From assembly GCA_037074705.1 (NCBI GenBank), contig CM073590.1, forward strand, positions 6,260,001 through 6,324,000: a DNA stretch of 64,000 bases. Reading direction: 5' to 3'. Below the pieces are notes generated by a model. That model worked only from the letters and a program-made list of their open reading frames with translations. It had not been told where the DNA came from and searched no databases. Source of the DNA: Zhengitettix transpicula (taxonomy: Eukaryota; Arthropoda; Insecta; Orthoptera; Tetrigidae). Of the stretch, positions 1 through 12,600 are shown one piece after another. A program made the position numbers and the translations under genes. Within the stretch, counting starts at the first letter, position 1. Every line of letters begins with the position of its first letter.

Positions 1-605
1 GTCACTGAGTTTAATTATGACATTAAACTTGACCGTTTAAGTCCCCGAAGCGGGAGTGGTCGGGGGTGAAAAATTTCAAACATGTTAAATGGTCGATATT
101 TGCGAAAATTATTTTCTGGGGTTAATTACTTTGAAAGTATTTATACCGATGTTGTTCGTGTATAATTTAACCCCTGTGAGGGGAGCAAGCTTAGGGGTGG
201 CGTGGAGGTACGTTAAATAAAATCCCGCAAAAACAACCAAGATTCGAATCAATTCCGATACTATGAATGTCGCTGAATCTAATTGTGACAACATGGGTAA
301 CGCGACGGGTTTGGGAGGTGTTGGCCGGGGGAATAAATTTTCAGACAATGTAATCGGCCGATTTTTGCGTGGAATACATTCTTTTTCATTATCGCATATT
401 TGTAGGGGTAGTCATCTTCTAACATGTAAAAACGGCCGATATATTTAGTCAATGACTTCATCCCCCTTCAGCATGTGAGGTGAGCACATTTAGGGATAGG
501 GTTCGAGGAGCTTTACATAAAAACAGCTCAAAAGTAACCAAAATTGGAGTCTTATCTATGGTAATAGATAATTGACATCTCGGGCAACGCCGGGCACCCA
601 GCTAG
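1..605 (+). mobile_element. Helitron 3' portion (first of a head-to-tail pair)
   Basis: The segment ends in the GC-rich tail GGGCAACGCCGGGCACCCAG followed by CTAG (602-605), which fits the Helitron 3' rule: a short GC hairpin (GGC-AAC-GCC) just before CTRR. Its whole length is repeated almost base for base at about 2078-2669, the tail of the next element. The 5' part lies outside the window. No Rep/helicase reading frame is visible, so this is a non-autonomous copy. The body contains the roughly 300-bp units (core: 'caaccgagattcgagtcaa' and relatives) found in all Helitron copies in this window. Confidence 0.7.
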
Positions 606-2669
606 TCTAATAAATAAAAATGAGTGTATGTATGTTTGTATATTTGTATGTTCGTTATACAAATCTACACCGCTGGAGAAAATTTCACCAAATTTCGTAC
701 ACGTGTTCTTTGCGACCAGGAAACAAACACTGTCGGGGTCAGACGCGTCTACCACCCCCAGAAGCGGGGGTGGAGGGGGGTGGAAATATTTAAACATGCT
801 AAAACAGTCGATATTTTAGTCGGATAAATATTTTTAGGGGTCAAAGATATTTATAGTGTTTCCACTGATGATATCTGAATATAATTTTCAACCTGTACAC
901 CCTGGGGAAAGAGCACCCCTAGCATTTGGGGTGGAGAATACAAATCTATACCGGTGGATCAAATTTCACCAAATTTCGTACACGTGTTCTTTGCGACCAG
1001 GAAACAAACACTGTCGTGGTGAGACGCGTCTACCACCCCCAGAAGCGGGGGTGGACGGGTGTTGATATATTTAAACATGCTAAAATAGTCTATATTTCAG
1101 TCGAATAAATATTTTTAGGGGTCACAGATATTAATACTGTTTCTACCGACTGTTGGGGTGAGACGCGTCTACCACCCCCAGAAGCGGGTCAGGATTATCA
1201 GTAGAGCACTTTTAGGTGTTGGGTGGAGGAACGCTGCAATAAAACGTGAATACAACCGAGATTGGAGTCAAATCCAAGGTTATGGATGTCATCCAGTTCA
1301 ATTATAGCATCAAATTGGCTATTTAGCCCAAAGGGCGGGAGTGGATGGGATGGAAATTCTCTAACATGTTAAATCATCGATATTAGCGTGGAATAAATAA
1401 ATGCCGGGACCATTGACGTTGATAGTATTTCTACCGAAGTTGTTTGTAGGCATGATAGGGGTGGGTCTGGAGGGGATTTCCTTGAAAATAACGAGAAAAC
1501 AACCGAGATTCGAGTCAAATCGAAGTTCATGGATGTCCCTGAATTTATTTATGACAATCTGGACAACGCGCGGGTATCGGCTGGGTTGGGATGAGTTACC
1601 GGCTGTTTTTTGCGTCGATTAAATATATTTCGGGAAGAATTAGATTAATAAAATTTCCTTACATGTTCTCTCTGAATAATTTCAACCCCTTTCGGACTCA
1701 TAAGGGTGCACCCTTAAGGGTGGGCGTGAAGTAGCATTACATAAAATGAAACCAGAAACTATCGGGATTGTCACTGAGTTTAATTAATTTCCTTGAAAAT
1801 AACGGGAAAACAACCGAGATTCGAGTCAAATCGAAGGTAATGGATGTTGCTGAATTTATTTATGACAATCTGGACAACGCGCGGGTATCGGCTGGGTTGG
1901 GATGAGTTGACCGGCTGTTTTTTCGTCAATTAAATATATTGCGGGATGAATTAGATTAATAAAATTTCCTTACATGTTCTCTGTGTATAATTTCAACCCC
2001 TTTCGGACTCGGAAGGGTGCACCCTTAAGGGTTGGCGTGAAGTAGCATTACATAAAAAGAAACCAGAAACTATCAGGATTGTCACTGAGTTTAATTATGA
2101 CATTAAACTTGACCGTTTAAGCCCCCGAAGCGGGAGTGGTCGGGGGTGAAAAATTTCAAACATGTTAAACGGTCGATATTTGATAATTATTTCCTGGGGT
2201 TAATTACTTTGATAGTATTTATACCGATGTTGTTTGTGTATAATTTAACCCCTGTGAGGGGAGTAAGCTTAGGGGTGGGGTGGAGGTACGTTAAATAAAA
2301 ACCCGCAAAAACAACCGACATTAGAATCAATTCAGAGACTATGAATGTCGCTGAATCTAATTGTGACAACATGGGTAACGCGACGGGTTTGGGAGGTGTT
2401 GGCCGGGGGAATAAATTTTCAGACAATGTAATCGGCCGATTTTTGCGTGGAATACATTCTTTTTCATTATCGCATATTTGTAGGGGTAGTCATCTTCTAA
2501 CATGTAAAAACGGCCGATATATTTAGTCAATGACTTCATCCCCTTTCTGCATGGGAGGTGAGCACATGTAGGGATCGGGTTCGAGGAGCTTTACATAAAA
2601 GTAGCGCACAAGTAACCAAAATTGGAGTCTTATGGATGACATCTCGGGCAACGCCGGGCACCCAGCTAG
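606..2669 (+). mobile_element. Non-autonomous Helitron, apparently complete
   Basis: The element starts with TCTAATAAATAAAAATGAGTG directly after the CTAG of the preceding Helitron and ends with the same GC-rich tail and CTAG at 2666-2669, followed by T. The size is 2.06 kb and it has no transposase frame. Inside are repeated blocks: two copies of a unit around 'tttcgtacacgtgttctttg' (near 690 and 975), and two copies of an about 300-bp unit near 1480-1780 and 1790-2090. Short ORFs inside are chance frames in repeated DNA. The ends and the tandem arrangement are seen directly; the class assignment rests on the known Helitron termini. Confidence 0.72.
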
Positions 2670-5549
2670 TATATTTATATTATTAAGTTTTATTCAGTTT
2701 TTTATGTATTCAACTGGTGATAAAATAGTTATAAAACACTGATAAATAATTTTATATATCATAAAGACAAAAGTATATTTTCTATTCTTGAAATGTATTA
2801 TTCAGGATCTCTACCAAATGTTTTTGAAACTTTACCGAAATATTCTTGGAAAATTATTTTCGCATGTTTACGCAAATACAAAAAATTGACACGATTTTTG
2901 CTGCAAAATTACGTTTCATCGAATCCGCTCAGACCTGAATATTCCCAGAATAGTACAAGTAGCAAAAAAACGTTCAATAGTCAACTACGCAGATCCATCC
3001 TACATCCTAATCCATTAATTTCTCAAACCTCCCTCCATCAAAAATATTAAGAAGACTTAAAAGAAAAAGACCTGCGTATTTAACTAAGGACAAATTCAAA
3101 TTATACTCAAGGTTTATCATAACGATAATACAATTCTTGAAAATATCACTATATAAAACCATCATATATTTTTTGTCATAACGAGAAAATCTTTTATATA
3201 TAAGTTAACCGATAATTAAAAAAAACATTGTTTTTTGGTTTCTTTGTAACATGGTCTTCTTTTATTATTTGGCGTTTGCCTCATCTTCGTCTGCGGGACG
3301 TGTCAGTCTATACATTTCAAACAGAATTGATAATCCTTAGTGTGATGATCTTATTTGGAGTGTTGGAGTTACCAAATCGAAAAATAACGTTTACAAAATG
3401 TTTCGTCGTGTAGAGTATTCCGTGCATTTCCGAAATGTATTAGCCTTGAATTTATTCCATCCACGTTCAATGTATGATACCACTGGCTCTAAAAATAACC
3501 TTCAATGATATATACGTAAAAGAACTCAATAATCACACCGTACTGATGCAGAAAAGCACCATCAAAATCCTGAGAGCAGTGGGCGCAGTCGGTCCCTTGG
3601 ACCTAAGTTATGTTATTTCACTGTGGATGGAATAATGTAACGCGGTTTTCGTGCTGGGTCCAGCGGATCTAAAGTTACTTTTCTGAACCAATTAATATTC
3701 ATCTTCATTCAAACAATTTAGTAAAGCATTTTTCTACACATATATACATAATTCACTTATCCGATGAATATTTTATTTACTTAAAACTTACCGTTGTATT
3801 GAAAAATTATTGTTAATTAAACCAGGATTAAATTAAATGGGAGGTTTTTAATATCACAAAAATGTGTTTTATATATCTTTTGTTTTTTTTTGTTCCAGCA
3901 TTGTCAGGAGACAAAAGCAGTTAGATATTTATATTATTAATTTTTTATTGAGTTTTTAAAGTATTCAACTGGTCATTTTCCGAGAAACTAATACCGCTTT
4001 TGGAATATGACATTGTCATAGAATTGTATATACATCCTTCTGTGATGTCATTAAAGTTGATGGCATTGCAAATTAGAAAAAAAAATGAACTGTATAGGTT
4101 CCCTGGATCTAAGGATTATCTGCAATTTACCTTAAACTTTCTGACATCTAAAATTATTAATGAAATTATATGTCTAAATTTAAATTAAAGTATAACACAA
4201 GAAACAATTGTACTTTGCCAATGTCTTGATTTTATTTTTCCTTGAAAATTAAAACTTAAATATATTTAATTACAAATAAATTCATCGCTTAATATAGGAA
4301 GCGTCGCTGTTCGTCTCAACAGTATCAATGGAGATTCCCCACCCCATTCTTTTACTTCCTGTAATATGGTCATAGAATTAAACTCTTTGATTCACAATTA
4401 TTGAAGCTGACTTTCGTCTGGTAGGCATCATGAACGACCACAAAAATATTTTGTCTCACTGTTACGTAATTGGACAACGGCTGCGCGATCAACGTCAAGG
4501 ATATATACTCGCTGCAACAAACAACCAGTTCGAAGTTCTGAAGCGGTTCGTATTTGCCATTTCCCACCTTATGAAAAATTTGAAGCCTGAGATACTCGTC
4601 GTCGTCCAAATCGATGCACCACCAACAGATCCAAATCTTAGTCACTTCGCCCCAAGATGAAGAACCACATTCGAGGAGCTCATTGCAACGAAGGCCCTCG
4701 TCGTCTCCCGACCGCCTCGACGCTCACACGGCCAACCTGAATACGAATACGAACGCTGACCCACAGATCGAGGAAAGGAGAGTATTCAGACCCTAATGCT
4801 AGAGCCCATCTCAACGTCACAAATGAAACGTCGCACACGATCTCGCCTCCACGGCAGACGTACACTTTTCGCCGATTCAGTCCAAGTTGCGGAGCACAGG
4901 TAAAAAAAGAACTTCCACGATTTTGCAAATATATATACATAGTAACATACAGGAGACCATTATGCGTTTCCCAAGTAATCGCAGCCTCAGCCTTTTACCT
5001 CTGGTCGAGTATGCCTACAGGTGATACAGAGCCAACCCGTAACAGCCTCACAGACGCTGGACATCAGACGACATCGACGTCGCGCTCACGTAGCAGGATA
5101 CATCACTTCCCGCACCATTCTCGGCGTCCCATCAGAATCAGATGTGTATTCCGCGCCAGAATCGTCGCTCAAAGGCATTCCGAGTGATTTTGTGCGTTCG
5201 ATTCCGAATTTGCGTGTTCTTTAAAATGACATAAATCTAACTCGTTCTATCTATTCATTTATGTTGAGTATATACATTTAATACCATAATAAATTTTGAG
5301 CATATTGCATATATATGTACATATAATTTCGAAATCGTCGCTTTCCACCACTTCTATAACTCAGGAGGTGCTCTGTAAAGGTGTCTTACACACCTCTCTA
5401 CCAGTGATGGCTGATGAGTTTTTCAAGTTTTTTAAGTGCTACATCACACAAAGCTACCATAACTATGTAAAATAATAATAAGACTACATCCTTAATAGTT
5501 TTATCAATACTCTGAACCGACACGAAATATTATAAATTTATAATTCTGT
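2670..5549. other. Intergenic, no gene recognised
   Basis: AT-rich DNA with only short open frames. A slightly GC-richer stretch at 4300-5225 has three short + strand frames (4430-4660, 4614-4796, 5021-5224) with no recognisable motif and no shared frame. It could be a decayed element. No splice-consistent exon chain was found. Confidence 0.5.
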
Positions 5550-7705
5550 CTCCGTAATTTCCCATAGTATTTTAAAAGCGGAAGAATTTGGAACCAAGTT
5601 GACATCCATTTCTAACACGAAAGTATTTTTCCTCGTTCATATTTTAAATAAATGTAATTTTTAAACAAACTACAGAGCAGGGTCGTGCGGAAGATTTTCG
5701 CACTACGATGCCTCTTAAATTTTGTTTTTATTAAAATAACCTTTGATTATAATATTTTTTATTACCAAAAATGTACGAATACTATTTTTGTTTTGAAAAT
5801 ATAAACTACTTTAAAATAAGATTTATAATTACTGAATAATATATTTTTATTTCTTTACTTATGTCGTCAGAATCGGGCGCCTCTCTCATTGCAGGGGCTG
5901 TTTGGAGACTAAGTGCTGTCCGATTTGTAGCACAAAAATGATACTGTTTGAAGACCTTTACGGTGGCGCAAGGGAATGAAAAGGTACATTAAGTATGCAC
6001 ATTTTTCATTCCAGACATAAATTCTGTTCTCAGATGCTTGAAGTACTCACATGACCAGCTGGCTGCACTAGCGGTATCGTGTGTGACGCAGGGCGGGCCT
6101 TCGATATGGAAGCAGAATTTCTCATTGTTAAAACGCAATTATTATTAAGGATGTTGAAATTAATTCTTACTAAATTAATTTATGTGCTTTTGCACATTAG
6201 CACACATAAACCAACCGCCACTCCTCTAATATTCCGTACAATAGATGCTTACTATATAGATCTTTCGCAGTACTGATCTCAGGTTAGAACTCCTTGTAAA
6301 AAATCCAGTTTCTCGTCGACAATTACTCGTGCTGAAGTCCTCACTAAACTTCAGATGGGACCGGACGAAACCTAAACTGCTTACGAATTAACAAAAAATA
6401 TATTATCTCAACTCATTTGTTCTTATAATTAACCAGTCGTTCATGTACGACCGGTCTACATGGCCAATCGTATCCCACAAAATTTACATTCGTTCAGGCA
6501 AATTCACAAACATTTTAAAAATTAGCAGAGAGTAATGCCTCGTATTGTCGACGTTTCACATGGCTTAATTGGATTCGGGAGAGTCACCGGTAATCTCAAC
6601 GACTCCAAAATCGATGGATTTGCCGGTAACATTTAACATTTTCTTACCACTCCTCAACATTTATGCCCCGGTGTGTCAAACTTTGATCACGATGAATGCC
6701 ACTTACCGTTTCGCAATTATGTAATAAATATTCCCGGTATTTTAAGGGAGTATAAATATTCTCGTGGTATTATAAGCGTATACAAAAATCCGTATATGAA
6801 GAGTAAAATATACTTTTTTAATATAATTAAGAGAGTAAAAAAAGCCGGTACGCTAAAATAGCAGAGAATACTTCCGTTATCTTAAGAGATTTACTCCAAT
6901 TCCGTAAGGTGTTAAAATTACGGAGTTTGTTTAAAATTGTTCTATACGTTCACTTTAATTGATTAGATATGCATGTATATATTGATCCAGAATACAAGTT
7001 ACTATAAATTCCGACTCGCACAATGAACGCATTTATTATGCAATTTAAACACTGGCCTCTGGTGCATATATGCTCATGTTCTAAAACACATAAATTAATT
7101 TAAAAAGAAATATTACTTCTTACTTTTAAGATCCTTCATAATGTTTAACAGTCTTGAGGTGCCCTAGCGCCTGCTAAAGCAGCCAACTGAGTGATATCGC
7201 TCGGACAGCACAGGATTTTTTACTTTAATGAGAAATGTGCACGTTCAGTATACTTTTTCACACCTCCGCGTCATCCGTAAAGCTCAAGAAACTGACTGTT
7301 TCGTGTACTTACAGCACATGGCCGTCAAACAGAGCCGTGCCGTCCAATGAAACAGACGCATCAGGATACATAAGCTACGAAATATAAATAAAACTGAACT
7401 ATTCAGTAATTATAAATCTTATTTTAAAGTACTTTAAGTTTTCAAAACAAAACTAATATTCCTCCTTTTTGGGTAATATTCCAAAAAAATCACAAATGTT
7501 TTTTTTAAAAAAAGAAAACAACAGTTAAGGGATATCATAGAGCGAATATCTACCGCAGGACTCTGTATACAACAGTGGCATGTTCCAAGAATTAACTTAT
7601 TAAAAATATGTACGAAGGAAAAATACTTTCGTGTTAGAAATGCGTGTGAATTTGGTGCTAAATTATTCCGCTTTTAAATATGAGATACTATGGGAAATTA
7701 TGTAA
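5550..7705. repeat. Large diverged inverted repeat (foldback-like element)
   Basis: Left arm about 5550-6240 and right arm about 7040-7705 are reverse complements over several blocks. Examples: 'ttttgttttgaaaat...ttataattactgaata' near 5795 against its complement near 7400; the 'ctaacacgaaagtatttttcc' block near 5610 against 7610; and 'ctttacgg...gcacattt' near 5960 against 7270. The outer ends both carry 'tttcccatagtat' (complement on the right). The arms are clearly diverged, so the structure is old. The centre (6240-7040) shows no transposase. UGT copy 2 has no matching insertion at the corresponding place upstream of its conserved block. Confidence 0.6.
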
Positions 7706-7849
7706 AGGTAATATTAAGGGGCGGTCAAAGTGTTGGTAACACTGTCTCTGTTATATTATTAATATTTAACAGTTATCCTCGTAAAAATGGTTGGTTGGGG
7801 TGATGTAGCCCATAACTTCAAAAGGTCACGAGCCGCCACTGCACTTAAA

Positions 7850-8180
7850 CTGCCGGCAATTAAAAACTATTCGCTGTTAGATTAAGGAAATGCAAGAATG
7901 CAAACAAGCGGAAGATAATGAAGGTGTTTAAGTTGTATCTTTTCCTCATGCAATTCATAAATCTAGTCTTGTTATGCGTGTAACGTCCTTAAAGTCTTTT
8001 AAAAAACACGTGCATTCCCTTCTCCCACAATCAGAGATTCCACGTAATATCATTATTTGACTCAAAGTGTGGTTGTTACTCAAGAGTGAATTTTCAGAAG
8101 TTGACGTTGCGGTTCTTCATTCACCAGTGCTTACATCTTCAATTGTCTTTGTTTCTTTGGTTAGTAAGATTATGTGATGA
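7850..8180 (+). promoter_or_regulatory. Probable promoter and 5'-UTR exon of UGT copy 1
   Basis: This block is conserved with 25660-26005, at the same relative position about 1.3-1.7 kb upstream of the coding start of each UGT gene. Shared landmarks are 'cggaagataatgaa', 'tctagtcttgtt', 'tcaaagtgtggttg', 'ctcaagagtg', 'agtgcttac' and a possible splice donor G|GTTAGTAA (GT at 8160). A matching acceptor (tattttcag, ending 9499) lies 9 nt before the ATG, so a non-coding first exon spliced to the coding exon is likely. No TATA box is assigned and the start site is unknown. Conservation is seen; the function is inferred. Confidence 0.4.
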
Positions 8181-9499
8181 GCGGAAACAGACTAAAGAAA
8201 TTTTAAAATAAGTGCTGCTTCTTAAAATGTTGAATTAACCTAAAACTATATCTTTCTGTTGTTATGAGACAGAAATAATTCTTTATAAAATCGGCAGGTT
8301 TCAATGCACGTGTTAATTGCAGTGCGTTGTTTAATACAAGGTCTTACATGCATACAATAAGTAATAATTATAAGGTATTAATCGTTTATATTAGGGGTTT
8401 TCCCGAATATTTTGTATATGTAATTGAAAATAGACGGTATGCGTTGTTGATTGACGTTAGTGAACTAAATAACAGCACGTCGATGCTGTGAAATCATTTT
8501 GTTACTTACAAAAATGTTTTATCGGAAGTAGGATATTAGCAAAAGGTTTTGTCGACGCTATGCTATGAATTTCACTGCAATAACGTCACGTTTGCTCTCA
8601 GCGACATTGATCAAAATCTAATATGAGCAAAACTTGTCGTACAAATGAGCAATTTTTAATAAAATATTTACGATGAAGAATTGAGTAAATAAGCAGAGAC
8701 TTTAAACTATATCTGTCTATCGCTTTCGTAAAAGAAAAAAATATTTGGTTAAACAAATCCTGCACGTCTCACCATTCAATGCATTGACATTAATCATCAT
8801 CAATTCACGGAATTGGTTCATGCGTTAGTTGGCCTTAAGACGGAAAAAATAGCAAACTTTTTGATATCTCAGCCATAAATTTGTGAGAGTCAATATAGTA
8901 TTTTGTAAATTTATGGAAAGCTTTCGAGTGTCAAAAGTTTCCCGCATTAAGCTGAATTTATCGAATTTTCCCGCCTGAAGAGGTCAGACAGTAAGTTAGG
9001 CCATTTTTTTTAACAACAGGGACTAATCATAACACAAGTATCCTGGTATTTCCCGTGGCACTGACTATGAAGGCAAAAACTTATACCAAATTCAAAATCA
9101 TCTGCTAATCTTGGAGTTCCATTAGACAAAATTTCCGTGAAATAATTACCATTACCTGTATAAATTTAGAAAGAAACTTCAATTATGCTTTGTCAAAATA
9201 TATTGTTTTTACAAACTTAATTAGCATTTTGACGTCTACTAAGAAATAATTGTAGTTTTTACATTTATTAATAAAATAAAATTACAGACTATGCTCTTTA
9301 ACGGTGCAATGTTCTGAATGTTACTGAAGAATTTAGCTAACTGTAATAAATGAACTGCATCCAAATTTAGGAGGTTACGTACGCATAAGAAATGTTCGAA
9401 GAACGATGCAGTACCAAAAACAAATTTATACGAATTAATTATATATCGAAAAAGTTCTATTAACCAACATGAAATTACACAATAAAAATTTATTTTCAG
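8181..9499 (+). other. Putative 5'-UTR intron of UGT copy 1
   Basis: No coding potential was recognised. The last about 200 bases (from about 9310) resemble the bases just upstream of exon 1 of copy 2 (27550-27757), including 'cgaattaattatatatcgaaaa' versus 'caattaattatatgtcgaaaa' and a terminal poly-pyrimidine-CAG acceptor. The 88-aa minus-strand frame here is a chance frame. Confidence 0.4.
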
Positions 9500-9508
9500 G
9501 AACAAGAT

Positions 9509-9691
9509 ATGACTAAAGTTAAGTACTCGTTACCACTCATTATGCAAATCCTGTCTGTAATCGACGGATACAAAATTTTGGGATATTTTCCTATTCCAAG
9601 TTACAGTCACTCTGAAATACAGAATAAACTGATGATAGAATTGGTTAACAGAGGACACGAAATTACACTAATATCTGCATCCCCACCAGCG
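9509..9691 (+). CDS. UGT copy 1, coding exon 1
   Basis: Residues 1-61, ending in phase 0 at ...SPPA before GTATGTATG. Encodes the signal peptide, the conserved ILGYFPIPSYSHSEIQ segment carrying the catalytic His (H34), and the RGHEITLIS strand typical of UGT N-terminal domains. The acceptor upstream (ending 9499) adds 9 nt of 5' UTR. Confidence 0.9.
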
Positions 9692-12600
9692 GTATGTATG
9701 TATGTATTACTAAATATTACTAAAAAATTTAAAAATAGCAACATTTATTTACTTTCATTTCAGTGTTCTATTTATTATAAATGTAGTTTTATTAAAATAA
9801 ATACGTTCATAAATATTTTTCTTAACCGAAGTATTATAATTTGTGCTTAAGCCCTTTAGTAATGTAACTGTTCTTATCATCATTATATTAATATATATAT
9901 ATATATATATTTTAATACCTCAAATAAAATAAAACTACCAATTTAAACAAACAATTATTATTTATTAAGACACAATTTACAATTACACAAATCTAATGAA
10001 ATTTTATAAAATCAAAACAATTTTATTTATGTTGAATACATTTGATAAATTAGACTCGGTATCCCAGGGTCTTTACTGGGTTGATTAGGAAACAGAAACA
10101 CAATTTTTTTACAATTAAACAAAACAGTTAAAATAAATTAAAAACGAAATGAAATGATTGAAACAAATGAAATGATTGAAACGACTGAAACGAAATCTGA
10201 ATTTTTACCCTTACACTTTACAATTATGAATTCAGAAAAATAAACTTACAAGCTCTCTGGTCCACACACTCACTTCATACAGGCTTAAACGGCACCAGGT
10301 TGCGCTCACACTCTGCTTTCACAGTCACTTCTTCTTGATGACGTTACCCTCACGACGAATTCAATCAACTCTGCTGGCAGACAGATTTCCACGCCGAACT
10401 CCTACCGACTTTTGATGACTGATGTCCAACTGATTACTCTAGGCCACCTAGCTTGGCCTACCATCCGATGATCTCTCCTTACGCCTGCTGACTCGAACTT
10501 CACTCTCCTAGGCCTTTCTCGTACAGATTCTGCTACTACACTCCACGTCCATCACCTTACAACTCTCACGTCTAACTCGTCTGAGGTGTCCTGTCTAACT
10601 GTTCTTATTTTTTCGTCCAGCTGCCCTCTTATTTATATCCCGGCTCCAGAATATTCCCTTGTTTTCACAGTTTTTTTTCATTTCCACGTTCACCGAACAA
10701 ACACCATCTTTTGTCTTTCTCCCGCTCCGAGAGCCACTCAATCAATTAAAATAAACGTCTCCTTTTAATATAATTACATCGTCCACCAGACATCTGTTAT
10801 CATGTCTTTCAGGGTTCCGTCGTCAAGATGTCGGTAACAACCATTTAGCCCTAAGAGCCGCAAAATGCCCCAATTATTAGTCCTTCCCTGCTCTAAATGC
10901 CACTTATCCATCATTTTATCATTATCTTTTATATGTACCAACCACTCAAGGATCCCCAGTCTGAGTTGGTAAACAAATCTGACAAAAATAAGAACAAAAT
11001 TCATGTCCTTACTATTTTCATTATCGGCGGCGTAAATATGAGGCTATTGCATTATAACTTAAGGATTGTCTACAAGAATATGGAGCCTATAATGCTTCTT
11101 GCTAGTGTTGCATTGTTGCCTCAGGCAGCATTGAGACGTACGGAACTTGAGAGATTCAGAGTTGCTCGGAGAAGGAATGAGGAAGGTGTGTTTTGAGGAG
11201 TCCGTATTCAGAGTTCCTGGGACCACGACTGAGAAAGTGTGATTTGGAAGTTAATAAATGTAGTATTAAAAGTCCCCAGTTTTGGAATTGCAAGTCGCCA
11301 GTTTGGAATTATATTTCGTCTATTGCCATGTTCAAAGTTTTAGACAACAAAGCTATCAACTGTTATTGTTCAAACAAAGTTAACAATCAGAAAGTGAATT
11401 GTGTTTGCAAACTAAAATATCTTTAAATTCAGTGAAATATGGCCTTTTTGTGATGTGTTTAAAAAAAAGGTAGATCGAGCCCAGATGGACAGACAAGGGT
11501 AAAGTAACAAAAAGGAATATTCTTAATTGTAGTGTAAATATAATTATCGTCAGATTTCGAATTTCAATCATTTCATTTAAAATAATAATAATTTAAGTGA
11601 GGAATATTTTTGACTTGTAAGATTTAATTGTCATTTATGTAACTATCTTTATTGGAGGCCCGATAAGCAGCCCTGAAAATTAAGACGTGGCACAAACATA
11701 ACAATTTGTAAAATTTCAACTGAGATAAATATTTGTTTTATTAAATTAGTTTTGTTATATTTTAAATTGTTGTTTTCATTTCAATTCTTTCATTTTTATT
11801 TTGTTTATTACAAATTTGGCACCTCAACGTAAGGCTCATCTACATTTAAAATTAATAATATATTTTGTTTGTTAGAAATTTGGTTCTCCAATGTGTCTTC
11901 AGTTAATTTAAATTTAAATAAATTAATTTGTTTATTACAATATATTGTAATGCATTTAATATAATGCATTGGTTTTAAAACAGCGCACATATCGTAAAGA
12001 GAATGCGAGGGAAAAGTGATTGCGGGTCCTGTCACGAGGTGACAAGACGGAGCGGTAAGACATTTATCTAGGATGAGTGCTGGTGAGCAGCAGAGAGGAA
12101 GCCGTAATTTGTACGGACAGTGTGACGGTGCGGCAATTAAGTCTAAAGAGTATTTGCGGGTCAAGTAACTTATTGATTTGGGGAGATGCGTGACGAATTC
12201 GTAACGCAGAACGTGGGCGAGCAGATGGTCCCAAAGTGGTTATGTTAGAGCAGGCTATTGTCTCTGATGAATGACCTGACAAGTGGCGTATTTGCTTGGA
12301 ACTTGCAAGAAAAGATCTTGTGCGAGCCGGGTGAGGCCGACGAATCTCTGAGTAATAGAGAGATGTCAAGTGGCGCAATTGCTTGGGATGATGAGGGTCC
12401 AGGCACTTGTTGACTTAGGATCTGGAGAAATTAGTATCGCGCACTTGTGAGCGGAGAGGTCCAAAGACAAATTGGACCTGTCGCGATTGTCGGGTTTCGA
12501 AAGGCGGAAGGAATCCAGTGGCCGGGACGTCAATTTCAGTAATGGGATTCTGTCACCGCGCCGCTGCGACGAAACTTTGCATCAAGAGAAAAACAAGGAG

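Noticed and set aside
4430..4800. Short GC-richer plus-strand frames considered as an exon of another gene
   Set aside because: No domain, no splice chain and no counterpart elsewhere in the window.
11097..11196. Frame with VALLPQAALRRTELERF and its relative at 35847-36047, considered as a Harbinger-type transposase start
   Set aside because: Too short, no catalytic motif, and both copies lie within LTRs of the TA family. Kept as LTR sequence.
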